A DNA stretch of 64,000 nt, taken from the NCBI RefSeq assembly GCF_014645615.1, contig NZ_BMMB01000006.1, forward strand, positions 186,001 through 250,000, given 5' to 3'. Under the pieces are notes generated by a model. It was not told the origin of the DNA. It saw only the letters and a list, made by a program, of their open reading frames with translations, and made no database searches. This DNA comes from Paenibacillus hunanensis (GTDB taxonomy: Bacteria; Bacillota; Bacilli; Paenibacillales; Paenibacillaceae). The position numbers and the translations under genes were made by a program. Below, piece by piece: positions 44,442 through 53,657 of the stretch (position 1 is its first letter; every line of letters begins with the position of its first letter).

Positions 44442-45656
44442 CTACGGCGTAGCCTGCACCATCTGAATCTCTGGCAGCTCCTGCTTCGTACGCGCGACAT
44501 GACCGATACGTGAAGCAAGTTTGCGGAATGGGCCGAAGCTGGCGATTCGGATAAAGGTTTGCATCGTACCTACGCCGACTTTGGTTTGCGGGTAAAAGAG
44601 ATCTGGCGTGCCAGGCGGCAAGCTTTGCGCTTTATCGACCATCGGGCGCATCCAGTGCTCGTATTGGGTCAGGCTACTTTCAATGCTATCCACTACATTA
44701 GATTCTGCTTGCGACAGAAAGGCTGCTAGTACATAACCACCGATCAATGCCAGAGACGAGCCGCCACCACCGATTGGCGTTACACACCATGCCGCATCTC
44801 CTGTCACACATACTCTACCTTCCGAATACGTAGACATCTTAATCTGTGTTAAATAATCAAAATACACATCTTTCGATGTAGCAAATCCCTCAATGACTCG
44901 CTTATCCTGCCAGCCAGCACCTGTGAAAATCACTTTTAACTCCGCAAGTGCCTGCTCGGTAGGAAGGGATGCCAGATTGTGCTTATTATCCTTAAAGGCA
45001 AGCATCGCACGAATCGTTCCCTGATTATCTGGACGAAGCGAGATTTGACGGCCGCCTGTTGCGGTATACCAGCGCCACCAGCGATCGTCGCCAGCTTCGC
45101 GTTCAATCGTTCCATATGCAATATTTAGACCAAGCTCGTTACGTGCGACGCGGTCGCCAAACACCTGATCTCGTGTGCGAGAACGAATGCCTTCGGCGAT
45201 GATGAGCAGATCATACGTCTCCGTTTGCCCGGAGTGTAGCTGGATATCTACATGATCTGTACCATTAGATACATGCTCAATCCAATCGCCATAACGAATG
45301 TCGATCGTGGATGGTAGTGCTTCAAGTACGATACGTGCCAGATCACCACGCAGAATCTCCAGCTCTGCGGTCATACCGTCGGAATCCTCTACTGGAAAAG
45401 CACCGACAACCTGCCCTTTTTCGTTAATAAATGCAGTACCTTCCTCGGTCGTCGTCTGCTGGCGAACCTGATCTTCCAGTCCCATCTTCTGTAGAACTTC
45501 GCGTGCGATGCCGCGTACATCGACATTTTGCCCACCATCTCTGAATGCGCTAGCACGCTCGATGATCGAGACCTCCCAGCCAGCCTTGCTCAGCCAGAAC
45601 GCAGTGCTAAGTCCGGCAATACTTGCACCTGATATAAGTGCTTTTCGAACGTTCAT
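44442..45656 (-). CDS. FAD-dependent monooxygenase (PHBH-like/TetX-like class)
   Basis: 404 residues. FAD-binding GASIAGLSTAFWLSKAGWEVSIIER at the start, the LRGDLARIVLEAL segment, and the second FAD motif GDAAWCVTPIGGGGSSLALIG identify a class-A flavoprotein hydroxylase using NAD(P)H and O2. The TetX-type subgroup hydroxylates aromatic or polyketide compounds; the substrate here is unknown. GAGAGGAG lies 8 bases before the ATG. Monocistronic. An ATATAG-rich imperfect dyad lies just upstream (45690-45712). Confidence 0.88.
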   Translation of the reverse strand: MNVRKALISGASIAGLSTAFWLSKAGWEVSIIERASAFRDGGQNVDVRGIAREVLQKMGLEDQVRQQTTTEEGTAFINEKGQVVGAFPVEDSDGMTAELEILRGDLARIVLEALPSTIDIRYGDWIEHVSNGTDHVDIQLHSGQTETYDLLIIAEGIRSRTRDQVFGDRVARNELGLNIAYGTIEREAGDDRWWRWYTATGGRQISLRPDNQGTIRAMLAFKDNKHNLASLPTEQALAELKVIFTGAGWQDKRVIEGFATSKDVYFDYLTQIKMSTYSEGRVCVTGDAAWCVTPIGGGGSSLALIGGYVLAAFLSQAESNVVDSIESSLTQYEHWMRPMVDKAQSLPPGTPDLFYPQTKVGVGTMQTFIRIASFGPFRKLASRIGHVARTKQELPEIQMVQATP

Positions 45657-45901
45657 GCTTTTGCTCCTCTCAGCACCTGATTGTGCCTATATAGATCTGA
45701 TCAATATAGATAAGAAAACTCGTCAATCCTTTATATGGATGATGATGAATTAGGGTTGATTACAATTACCCGATGCGACTAAGTCGAAGCAGTAATACGC
45801 TAGTATGCGAAGTGGAAGGATGGAATTTGGGTGTTTTACTCTTTTGGAAAATGAAGTAAAGTTGTACAGAAGAAGTGTAGATAGAAAAGGGAGGGATTGG
45901 C

Positions 45902-46429
45902 ATGCAAATTCGTTTATCCGACTACACGGCAGATTGGATACGAATGTATGACGAAGAAATAACTATATTGAAGCAAATCTATGGGGACGAGATTATTCAA
46001 TATGAGCATTTTGGAAGCACATCTGTGCCAGGATTAAAAGCAAAGCCAATCATTGATATTATTTGTATCGTGCATGATACGACAAGAATCGATAGCTTCA
46101 ATGATACGATGACAGCACTGGGCTACAAGGTAGCAGGAGAATATGGGATACCTGGCAGACGCTTATTTAGCAAAGGTGGAGAGAATCGTACACATCATAT
46201 TCATATGTATCCATTCGCTCATCCAGAGATCAAGCGGCATTTAGTATTTCGCGATTACCTGAGAGTTCATCCTGATGAAGCGCAGCGGTATGCCAGGCTA
46301 AAGGAACAGCTTGCTCAGTAATTTGATAATACGGGAGACTATAGTGTAGCCAAAACTCCTTTTATAAAAGAGATGGAGAGAAAGGCGTTGCAATGGTATG
46401 AAGCACGTGGTAAAGATCCTTCGTTATGA
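45902..46429 (+). pseudogene. GrpB-family gene with in-frame stop
   Basis: The frame opens with a good site (AGGGAGG) and shows the GrpB nucleotidyltransferase-fold core: YEHFGSTSVPGLKAKPIIDIICIV and THHIHMYPFAHPEIKRHLVFRDYLR. A TAA at 46319 ends it after 139 codons. In the same frame the sequence goes on as FDNTGDYSVAKTPFIKEMER and KALQWYEARGKDPSL to TGA at 46427, giving the usual ~175-residue length. A single base change accounts for it. The shortened product may still be made. Confidence 0.8.
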
Positions 46430-46501
46430 AAAGCAAGCTTGTTAGCAACTTAAAGCTAATACTATGCGTCAGTATGTTGAATAACAGAAAGGGAGTGAAC
46501 G

Positions 46502-46852
46502 ATGGAAAAGATAGCTATTGATTCCTTAACTGGATTAATCGATTACATAGTGGAGCATGATTTGGATGATACAAGTAAGAGTCAGCTACGAGAGTTGGAA
46601 AATACAGTTGGTTTACATTTCTCGTTGGGGATGTACATACGTAATCATTATGAGCTTTCAGATCCGCACCAAGTTCCCAATTTGCTATCAGAATTTAAAA
46701 TAAGCTGGATAGAGAGTAGGGTTGAACAATCGGATGGGAGCTATAAAGATGCACTAGATACGTATGAGTTTTGGTATGAGCACAGACCACTAGACGATGA
46801 AATATCGGGTCATATTGCAGAAAAGATATGGAGGAAGGTACGAGCAGAATGA
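46502..46852 (+). CDS. Unknown small immunity-like protein
   Basis: 116 residues. The pattern TGLIDYIVEHDLDDTSKSQL, then LHFSLGMYIRNHYELSDPHQVPNLLSEF resembles a widespread family of small proteins in toxin-immunity islands (N-x-x-x-LW-like LRNHYxL block). AAAGGGAG lies 6-7 bases before the ATG. Its stop overlaps the start of the next gene (ATGA). Confidence 0.6.
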   Translation: MEKIAIDSLTGLIDYIVEHDLDDTSKSQLRELENTVGLHFSLGMYIRNHYELSDPHQVPNLLSEFKISWIESRVEQSDGSYKDALDTYEFWYEHRPLDDEISGHIAEKIWRKVRAE

Positions 46853-47241
46853 ACCATGTGCATCAATTTCAGGTGAAACGCTTACAGCCAAGCCCTGATT
46901 CCAACCATTATCCGTTTGGAGACAAAAGTGAATCTTTTATGGATGTGCTTATAGATGGGCGATCGATGTACGATATGCTAAAACAACATGATAGGATTCC
47001 ATGCTTTGGCTGGGGCAATCATGAATTTCAGCAACAAAATATCGATTACTTTTTACTTGAAGACATGCATCCCTATTTGTATTATCGCTATCCGCTAATG
47101 GTATGCTCATGGTGCGGCGATGAAGATTGCGGCTTTATTTCGGTATTTGTGGAGCGCACAGGAGATTTGGTGACGTGGCAGGATTTTAAAATGGAGCCAG
47201 ATGATCGTTCTCTTGCACTGGGGCCATTTACTTTTACATGA
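46849..47241 (+). CDS. Unknown protein coupled to its upstream neighbour
   Basis: 130 residues from the ATG overlapping the preceding stop; GGAGGAAGG lies about 10 bases before. Visible: FMDVLIDGRSMYDMLKQHDRIPCFGWGNHEF, and LMVCSWCGDEDCGFISVFVERTGDLVTW with a Cys-Trp-Cys cluster (CSWCGDEDC) that may bind metal. Proteins of this type occur beside immunity genes in Bacillales. Function unknown. Confidence 0.6.
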   Translation: MNHVHQFQVKRLQPSPDSNHYPFGDKSESFMDVLIDGRSMYDMLKQHDRIPCFGWGNHEFQQQNIDYFLLEDMHPYLYYRYPLMVCSWCGDEDCGFISVFVERTGDLVTWQDFKMEPDDRSLALGPFTFT

Positions 47242-47389
47242 GACGAATACGAGCGTGAACTACGCAATACGTATACGGAAAATGAGCGGAGTCGTTAATG
47301 TCCGTCTCATACACTGCCAGTAACGTAGAGTTCGATTACTATTTTTATACATAGTAATGATAGATCGAAACAGAAAAGGGGCTCTAATT

Positions 47390-47836
47390 ATGAATCATTT
47401 TAAACTAGGTATAGCGCTGATTGTAATGATCCTGCTATGCTCCTGTCAGGTAAGTGCTCAACCTAATGTGCAGGTAAATGGCTTACACGCCAAAAATTCG
47501 GCACTTGAGCTTACGATCGCGAGCTATTTTCAAACTTTTAATGAAATTAATCAATGGAGTACATTTGCTACAGATGACTTTGTTAAACGAGTGTATGAGT
47601 GGTGTTCCGGTGATCGCAGTGGGAATAAAAGCATCGCCGAAATGAAAAAGATATACGCACATATTAGTGAAAATACTTTGGATCTTGTTGCATGTACGAT
47701 TGACGAGATCGATGAAGTGAGTGATACAGAGGTTCATATCTATGTGACAAGAAAGTGGGAAAATGAGGAAACGGATCAAACAGCGTATTCGATCATCAAG
47801 GTAAATGGAGAATGGAAGTTTGATAATCGATTTTAG
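47390..47836 (+). CDS. Small lipoprotein, NTF2-like pattern
   Basis: 148 residues from the ATG at 47390 (AAAGGGG 9 bases upstream). A lipobox LCSC at residues ~16-19 (Cys19 for lipidation) ends the signal peptide. The mature part (ELTIASYFQTFNEINQW, DDFVKRVYEWCSG, VHIYVTRKWENEETDQTAYSIIKVNGEWKFDNRF) has the helix-then-sheet pattern of NTF2-like extracytoplasmic domains. Role unknown; 24 bases from the next gene. Confidence 0.7.
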   Translation: MNHFKLGIALIVMILLCSCQVSAQPNVQVNGLHAKNSALELTIASYFQTFNEINQWSTFATDDFVKRVYEWCSGDRSGNKSIAEMKKIYAHISENTLDLVACTIDEIDEVSDTEVHIYVTRKWENEETDQTAYSIIKVNGEWKFDNRF

Positions 47837-47860
47837 CGAGTAGAAAAGGGAGGAATCAGC

Positions 47861-48550
47861 ATGAATTTATTCCCTATGCAACAACCTATAATGCAGGAAC
47901 AGCATGGCATCGCACCTCAAATACATACGACATTAGGCACCATTCAACTGTCCGTCTCGTTATCCGAGCAGTCGCTTCATCCTGATCGGAGCTATACGTT
48001 AAAGAACGATACGCTGTTGTATGTATACCATCAGGATACGCTGGAATGCGAGCTGATTCTTTGTCAGCTTAATCCTGAATTACCTGAAGGGATGAGTGTA
48101 GAAGCGTGCTGGGCAGCCGTATTTCGAATAAAGCCAAAGCTAGACGGAGCTATACCCGAGTGTACATTTGCTGCTAACTGGCAGGAGGGATATACATGGA
48201 CAGACTACGGCTCAGATACAGGGCAAAATTTAGAAGCTGCTCAGTATAGTAACGAAGTATATCGACTGCATCTGGGTACACAGGATCGGGATATGCTAAT
48301 GCTGCGGCGCGATCAGGGTGATGGTGTGCCGTTGTTGTTTGGTCAAGATATGCACGGTATAAGTAATACAGATAGCAAAGTGTGGAGCTCCAAGTATGGT
48401 TTACAGGTTCCGATGACGACAATTGCTGCTGGAGAGCTATGTCAGATTCATTTTGTAGTGGCATGGAGTAGGATGGTCGAAGACGATGCATCGACATGGT
48501 TTGCTGTGGATCAGTTGACGGAAAGTATAGTAGAGGCGGCTGGTTTGTAG
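47861..48550 (+). CDS. Unknown protein
   Basis: 229 residues, soluble, beta-rich, with GGGAGG 7 bases before the ATG. Blocks: GTIQLSVSLSEQSLHPDRSYTL, NDTLLYVYHQDTLECELILCQLNPE, NEVYRLHLGTQDRDMLMLR, VPMTTIAAGELCQIHFVVAW. No family recognised. It follows the lipoprotein gene by 24 bases. Confidence 0.55.
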   Translation: MNLFPMQQPIMQEQHGIAPQIHTTLGTIQLSVSLSEQSLHPDRSYTLKNDTLLYVYHQDTLECELILCQLNPELPEGMSVEACWAAVFRIKPKLDGAIPECTFAANWQEGYTWTDYGSDTGQNLEAAQYSNEVYRLHLGTQDRDMLMLRRDQGDGVPLLFGQDMHGISNTDSKVWSSKYGLQVPMTTIAAGELCQIHFVVAWSRMVEDDASTWFAVDQLTESIVEAAGL

Positions 48551-48708
48551 GTTCCATCGATGTTTTGACAGTATAGCTTGCTTGGGTTTGTACATCGTGT
48601 AAAGTGAAATTTTTATTCGATTTCTGGTAGATGAGGAAAAAAATCAAAATTACAATTGAAAAGTAGAGATTGTCTGAAATTGCTGGATTGTGAGGGGAAA
48701 GCTTGCTA

Positions 48709-49149
48709 ATGATTATGAAATGGAACCCGTGCTGGTATGGGCTGGATCAGTCGATCATTGTAGGTGACACGGATCTATTTTATTTACAAAAGGAAGAACA
48801 TTCCTTTGCTAATGGAGCGCTGTCGATAGAAGATGAAGAAGTGAAAGCTATAATTTTGCAGATTACTCATCCCATTTTAGGTCAAATCAAGGGTGTATTA
48901 ACGCAGGAATTAGACTATTCTATCTTTCTGGATGATGGAGAAATAGTGATCGTCAATGCCGAGGAAGAGCCTGGGAAGGTCTATAATCAGCATCTTAATA
49001 TAAACGATTGGTGTATGGAAGTAGACTTGCAGATTTTGAAGAAAACAGGGTTGACTTCGTATGAGCGGATCAGTCAACTAACAGACTTTGAAAAAGTAGA
49101 AAAGAAACGAATGAGAGAGGCGAAATATAGAGAGCTGCTAGGGATTTGA
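48709..49149 (+). CDS. Unknown small protein
   Basis: 146 residues from the ATG at 48709 (GAGGGG 11 bases upstream; the ATG at 48715 is possible). Visible: MKWNPCWYGLDQSIIVGDTDLFYL, AIILQITHPILGQIKGVLTQ, DWCMEVDLQILKKTGL, then a charged helical end. No motif or family recognised; size and setting are immunity-like. Confidence 0.5.
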   Translation: MIMKWNPCWYGLDQSIIVGDTDLFYLQKEEHSFANGALSIEDEEVKAIILQITHPILGQIKGVLTQELDYSIFLDDGEIVIVNAEEEPGKVYNQHLNINDWCMEVDLQILKKTGLTSYERISQLTDFEKVEKKRMREAKYRELLGI

Positions 49150-49302
49150 TCTGGAGCTAGCCTTTATAGTGGGATATGGTCAATCTTTTTATGTTTAGAA
49201 GCATAGGACGACTCCAATAGATCCCAATTTCAAAACAGTATCAAAGATTTGAAAGCTATATTTAACCATATGAATACATACAAATTAAAGGAGCACAAAA
49301 TC

Positions 49303-49731
49303 ATGATCAGAGTTAACGTAGTTTATTCCTTCATTACCGATGCAAACCAAGCTAAAGTCTTAGCTGTTCGCAACATAGACCCTGCTGGTGACCGCTGGTC
49401 TTTGCCGGGTGGAGCGGTGGAGGATCATGAGTCTCTGGAGCAAGCAGCAATTCGAGAAGCGAAAGAAGAGACCGGACTGGATATTCAAGTTCATGGAATC
49501 GTAGCGATCCAAGAACGCGTCTTTGTGGAAAAGCAAGAGCATGTGTTGTTTTTTACGTTTAAGGGTGAGATTGTCGGCGGTGTGGAAGAATTGGTGCGAG
49601 CGGATGAGATCGCAGAGATTGCATGGTTGGATATCGCGCAGGCGGAACAATTGATGCCTTATTATGAAGATGGGTTACGGGGATTCATAGCTGGAGATGG
49701 AGTGATGTATCATAATCAAGGTCGAAACTAA
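49303..49731 (+). CDS. Nudix hydrolase
   Basis: 142 residues from the ATG at 49303, chosen for AAAGGAG 9 bases upstream. The Nudix box GGAVEDHESLEQAAIREAKEETGLD matches G-x5-E-x7-REUXEEXGU fully. These enzymes hydrolyse nucleoside diphosphates linked to another moiety, using Mg2+. The substrate is unknown. It stands 11 bases before a second, broken Nudix gene; the pair may have arisen by duplication of function rather than sequence. Confidence 0.9.
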   Translation: MIRVNVVYSFITDANQAKVLAVRNIDPAGDRWSLPGGAVEDHESLEQAAIREAKEETGLDIQVHGIVAIQERVFVEKQEHVLFFTFKGEIVGGVEELVRADEIAEIAWLDIAQAEQLMPYYEDGLRGFIAGDGVMYHNQGRN

Positions 49732-49742
49732 GGAGATTATAT

Positions 49743-50173
49743 ATGAACACACCAAAGGATATTGTTTCTGCCGCAGCTATTGTGATTAACGAACACAATG
49801 AATTACTGTTTATTCGCGGACCCCAGCGGGGATGGGAAATGCCGGGCGGACAGGTTGAAGAGGGAGAATCATTGAGTGAGGCGGTGATCAGAGAAACAAA
49901 GGAAGAATCTGGAGTCGAGATTGAGATTGTGCGCTTTTGCGGGATTTTTCAAAATGTTAGCCGCTCGATTTGTAATACGTTATTTTTGGAAAAACCTGTA
50001 GGTGGGCAACTGATGGCTACATCAGAAAGTTTGGAATCGCGCTTTTCCCGATAGAAGAAGCATTATCGAAAGTGCAATGGCAAAACTTCCGAGAACGCAT
50101 TGAATATTGTCTCAAACCGGAGACGCAGCCTTTTTGTATCGAGTTTATGGATTGGATCGCGTCAGATTTTTGA
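49743..50173 (+). pseudogene. Second Nudix gene, frameshifted
   Basis: The first 98 codons give a complete Nudix box (GGQVEEGESLSEAVIRETKEESGVE) and NTLFLEKPVGGQLMATSESLE. The frame then ends at TAG 50052. The expected continuation FPIEEALSKVQWQNFRERIEY is read in another frame to TGA at 50171; restoring one A near 50035 joins both into a ~144-residue protein. The catalytic box is intact, so a truncated product might fold poorly. Confidence 0.8.
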
Positions 50174-50193
50174 ACAAGGAGTGAACTACAACG

Positions 50194-50727
50194 ATGTATG
50201 TATGTCCGTGTTGTGGATATAGGACTCTTGATGAGGAACCTCCAGGATCTTTTTTTATTTGTGCTATTTGTTATTGGGAAGACGATTACTTACAGTATTA
50301 TGACGTGGATTTTGAAGGCGGCGCGAACCATTTCTCACTTCGGCAAGCACAGTCTTCTTTTAAAAAACATCAATATAAATTGATAAATGAAATTGCTACA
50401 TATGAATATGTAGGTGCCCGCGATATTACGAATATAAGAAGAGTTCCTATGATAGAAATGTATACATTATTCAAAGCGATGGATGCGCCTCTAAACAAAT
50501 TGCTTGACCTATACTCCGGGTTCCTTATCAGTAAGGAAGATAGTGAACTTGTATATAGCTATGAGGATATTGTTAATGTATATATCAACAGTGATGACTG
50601 GCATCGATACATTTACTTAAAAGAAGGCGAAAAAGGAATAGGGAATCCATTAGATCTAAAGCAAGAATTGCAACAGATAGAAAAACAATTTATAGAGAAA
50701 TTAGAAGAAAAGCATACTGGTATTTGA
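50194..50727 (+). CDS. CPCC-motif cysteine-rich protein
   Basis: 177 residues. The N-terminal ~55 residues are the CPCC domain: CPCCGYRTL, SFFICAICYWEDD and GGANHFSLRQAQ, with two Cys pairs for one zinc. The rest is helical (LYSGFLISKEDSELVYSYEDIVNVYINSDDW). CPCC proteins are associated with immunity clusters; role unproven. AAGGAG lies 12 bases before the ATG. Confidence 0.8.
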   Translation: MYVCPCCGYRTLDEEPPGSFFICAICYWEDDYLQYYDVDFEGGANHFSLRQAQSSFKKHQYKLINEIATYEYVGARDITNIRRVPMIEMYTLFKAMDAPLNKLLDLYSGFLISKEDSELVYSYEDIVNVYINSDDWHRYIYLKEGEKGIGNPLDLKQELQQIEKQFIEKLEEKHTGI

Positions 50728-50835
50728 ATGTTATTCATAACATTTGCACTATAGTATATGACGTTGATAACCTTTCTGTATAAAGGGAGAGTGTATACTA
50801 TAAACCTTATTAACCCAACAGCAGAGGAGAACGGA

Positions 50836-51084
50836 ATGGACGGATCAAAAGAGCTTCGACTATTTACACGAATTGTGTTTTTATTAATGCCAACAATTGT
50901 GACGACGATGCTATAGATTGGATTTTTCCCCTATACAGGTCTGGGAAGAATCATAACGATTCTTTACGTTTTGGCGAATATTGTTATTGTTGGTATCTCT
51001 ATGTTGATCACGTACCGAAAAAATTGGATCATTACTATAAGCTCATGTGGATGTATATGCTGTTGTTTCATTGAGCAGAGATAA
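50836..51084 (+). pseudogene. Small membrane-protein gene with in-frame TAG
   Basis: ATG at 50836 with AGAGGAG 6 bases upstream. MDGSKELRLFTRIVFLLMPT starts a hydrophobic segment, then TAG at 50914. The same frame continues IGFFPYTGLGRIITILYVLA NIVIVGISMLITYRKN (two more membrane segments) to a TAA at 51082. A single nonsense change explains it. Its 3' end runs into the SDR remnant of the other strand. Confidence 0.65.
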
Positions 51085-51476
51085 GGATACAGGTGATGAG
51101 TTTGCCTTTTTTCTTCGCAACCCTTTGTTTGGCAACGAGCTGTACCAGCTCTAATGAACGGAATACATTCTTTTCAAAAATTTGACGTAGATTCTCGACT
51201 GGTAGTTCAGCGAGTGGCCCGCCCTGTCCAATCGCAGCATTGGCAACAAATACATCAATGTCATATTTATCTACCTGAGCACAATCCAGCGGATTGTTCA
51301 CATCCAGCTTGAACACCTCGATATTTAAACCCTGTTCCTTAGCATAATCCTGCAACGGTGGAGCCTGAGAGATCGTTTCAACGGTAGCAATAACCTAATG
51401 CCCTTTTTGTGCAAGTCCAATGGCAGTGCCTTTTCCGAGTCTGGTTCCTGCACCTGTGATGGAAATGGTCTTTTCC
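51068..51476 (-). pseudogene. SDR gene remnant
   Basis: On the minus strand KTISITGAGTRLGKGTAIGL then QKGH, TAG, VIATVETISQAPPLQDYAK and LDVNNPLDCAQVDKYDIDVF VANAAIGQGGPLAELP are in one frame. The cofactor motif is altered (TGAGTRLG), a stop interrupts at about 51395, no start codon remains, and the sequence loses similarity after GKLI, so the Tyr-x3-Lys half is gone. It is a decayed dehydrogenase, cut at both ends. Confidence 0.75.
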
Positions 51477-51597
51477 CTAGCATGTCGTTATACTCCTGTT
51501 CGTTGATCATTCTCATTCCTGTTCGTGCTGCATTTACCCGGACAGGAAAAACGTCAATCATGACAGAGCAGTACACGTCGACTACCTGCTGATTGAT

Positions 51598-51978
51598 TTA
51601 GTAGGAAATGGAGGCACGAGAGGCATCCGACTCGTTTTCCAATAATTCAATCTCCTCACCGGCTTGCTGACGCATATGGATATTTTCCGTCCCCCATGCG
51701 CACATGACCTCCACAATGCGGATGGCGGTGACGCCATATGGAGTCAGACTGTATTCGACGCGTGGCGGCATTTGCTCATATACTTTGCGCTCCACCAGAC
51801 CATCGCTTTCCAGCTCGCGTAGCTGCTGAATGAGTACTTTTTGCGAAATGCCTGTGATACTGCGTTCTAGCTGACTGGTTCGTTTGACACCGGTCATGAG
51901 CAGACAGATAATTAGGGCTTTCCATTTGCCGCCGATAATCTCCAATGTAGCTTCAATGCCCAGATTGTATTGTTTCAT
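51598..51978 (-). CDS. HxlR-family regulator
   Basis: 126 residues from the ATG at 51978 (AAGGA 9 bases upstream). The winged helix is canonical for HxlR: LEIIGGKWKALIICLLMTGVKRTSQLERSITGISQKVLIQQLRELESDGLVER and RVEYSLTPYG. One Cys (ICLL) lies in the DNA-binding domain, as in redox-sensing YodB-type members, and another near CAWG. It is divergent from an NAD(P)H oxidoreductase, its probable target. Confidence 0.92.
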   Translation of the reverse strand: MKQYNLGIEATLEIIGGKWKALIICLLMTGVKRTSQLERSITGISQKVLIQQLRELESDGLVERKVYEQMPPRVEYSLTPYGVTAIRIVEVMCAWGTENIHMRQQAGEEIELLENESDASRASISY

Positions 51979-52160
51979 AATCTCATTCCTTTTCATTTCA
52001 GTTTGCCAATATATTGTCGTAAGGATAGATGCATGTGGATGTATGGAAAAGATAATTCTGACGTTATGAATAGACAATTGATTCTACGTCTGTTCAATGT
52101 ACATAATTCCATTACCTTAAACCTTTATTCTGGCACAGACGATGATTAACGTCCAGTACA

Positions 52161-52184
52161 TACCTTCAGGTAAGTATCTTACTT
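52161..52184. promoter_or_regulatory. HxlR-type operator candidate
   Basis: TACC-N4-GGTAAGTATCTTACTT contains the dyad GTAAG-TAT-CTTAC (52170-52182), in the divergent region between the HxlR gene and the oxidoreductase. Spaced short dyads of this kind are common HxlR targets. Confidence 0.5.
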
Positions 52185-52296
52185 CATTGTGTGTATTTTC
52201 ATCCTGAACGGACGGTAGCATAATGAGGATATTCCGAAAAGCAGGAAGATATATATACCCCATGACCATTACAGAGACGGCGAAGGAGAATAGAAT

Positions 52297-52848
52297 ATGA
52301 GCAAAACACTAGTTATACTGGCACATCCGAATTTGGAAGTATCGCGGGTCAATCGTCGCTGGCAGCAGGAATTGTTGCAGCATCCACAGGAGATTACCTT
52401 GCATGAATTATACAAAGAATATCCTGATTGGCAGATCGACGTAGCCCGCGAACAGCAATTGCTGGAGCAATACGACCATATCATTTTACAATTTCCACTA
52501 TACTGGTATAGCTATCCGCCACTGCTGAAAAAATGGATGGATGAAGTATTCGCTTACGGCTGGGCATACGGATCGACAGGAGATCGTTTGAAAGGTAAAT
52601 ATTTCAGTGTCGCTATGTCCATCGGCAATCATGAAATTAACTATTTGCCGGGTGGGTCTGTTCAGTTTACGGTAGAGCAAATTCTCGCTCCATTTAAAGC
52701 AAGTCTGCATCATGTCGGCGCGATCGGGCTTCCGCATTTTGCTTTTTACGGTGCTTCGTTTCAGGCGACGGATGAGCAGGTGGAGGAGAGTGCGGGGGAG
52801 TATGTGGAGTATATTTTGCAGAACGCTTATGCGGTTGAACAGAAATAA
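52297..52848 (+). CDS. NAD(P)H oxidoreductase, flavodoxin-like (KefF/YwrO-type)
   Basis: 183 residues. LVILAHPNLEVSRVN at the start binds FMN/FAD phosphate; HIILQFPLYWYSYPPLLKKWMDEVFAYGWAYG and the YLPGG and GLPHFAFYGA segments are diagnostic of the NQO1/KefF quinone reductase group. It reduces quinones or other electrophiles by two electrons with NAD(P)H. AAGGAG lies 8 bases before the ATG. Divergent HxlR regulator and a dyad between them imply induction by electrophiles. Confidence 0.92.
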   Translation: MSKTLVILAHPNLEVSRVNRRWQQELLQHPQEITLHELYKEYPDWQIDVAREQQLLEQYDHIILQFPLYWYSYPPLLKKWMDEVFAYGWAYGSTGDRLKGKYFSVAMSIGNHEINYLPGGSVQFTVEQILAPFKASLHHVGAIGLPHFAFYGASFQATDEQVEESAGEYVEYILQNAYAVEQK

Positions 52849-52920
52849 GCGTATCAGCTGAGGGAAGGAAGAAGGTAGATAACGTATTGATCATATGATG
52901 TACGTTTATATGGATCGATG

Positions 52921-52971
52921 AAAATCAACAGCACTACTATCCCGTATATGGGTAGTAGTGCTGTTGATTTT
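52921..52971 (+). terminator. Strong terminator
   Basis: AAAATCAACAGCACTACTA (52921-52939) pairs with TAGTAGTGCTGTTGATTTT, with an inner CCC/GGG pair; one base is bulged. About 21 bp, ending in TTTTA. It closes the oxidoreductase gene. Confidence 0.8.
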
Positions 52972-53135
52972 ATATCCATTTATTCCTAAAAATATTACAT
53001 TAAACGTGTTCGTAATTCATTGATTCATGTACAAAAGCAAACCTAAAACGGGAATACATGAGGAAAGAGGTGCAAGACGAACACGCAAGCATGATAAGCG
53101 CTAACGATTCTAACAAATGAAAGTGAGGAACAATA

Positions 53136-53657
53136 ATGAAATCATTCAAACCGCTGGTGAAGCTCTCCTCTATGCTAGCTCTGACTGTAGGTGTATCGTT
53201 GGCGCTATCTGCTTCTACTGCAGCGACTGCTTTTGCGGACAGTGCTGCAAGCGGTATACAGCCGAATGCAAGCAGTATACAGGGCGCGCTGATCACGATT
53301 CCCGAACCACCACAGCCGGGCGATCCTGTTCCGAATCTACCTTATTATGTTCTTGCTAGCTTTAATGCCGAATCTACACCTCGTTCGACGATCAGCTTTG
53401 GTGCAGAAGGCATTACAGATGTCCAATTCACAGCATTCCCATTTCCAGGGCAAAATAAACAAATCGTCGTGTTCAGTCTGGAAGCCGAAACTGAGCACGG
53501 CTGGGAATCGGTATATGTAGCTACGTTCCAACCAAGTTCCAAAGTGCAAAAGCAAGCGATGAAATTACCTCGAAATGATTACAAGAAATTCCGTATTTTC
53601 ATTTCAAGTAATAATCCGAACTATGCTGTATTGGGCTATAAACAATGGAGTAGCTGA
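53136..53657 (+). CDS. Secreted protein, unknown
   Basis: 173 residues. A typical signal peptide (residues 1-34, ending AFA) is followed by a Pro-rich linker (ITIPEPPQPGDPVPNLP) and a beta-sandwich-like domain (YYVLASFNAES, ISFGAEGITDVQFTAFP, IVVFSLEAETEHGWESVYVATF, FRIFISSNNPNYAVLGYKQW). GAGG lies 7 bases before the ATG. No enzyme motif. It may be a wall-associated or released protein. Confidence 0.75.
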   Translation: MKSFKPLVKLSSMLALTVGVSLALSASTAATAFADSAASGIQPNASSIQGALITIPEPPQPGDPVPNLPYYVLASFNAESTPRSTISFGAEGITDVQFTAFPFPGQNKQIVVFSLEAETEHGWESVYVATFQPSSKVQKQAMKLPRNDYKKFRIFISSNNPNYAVLGYKQWSS

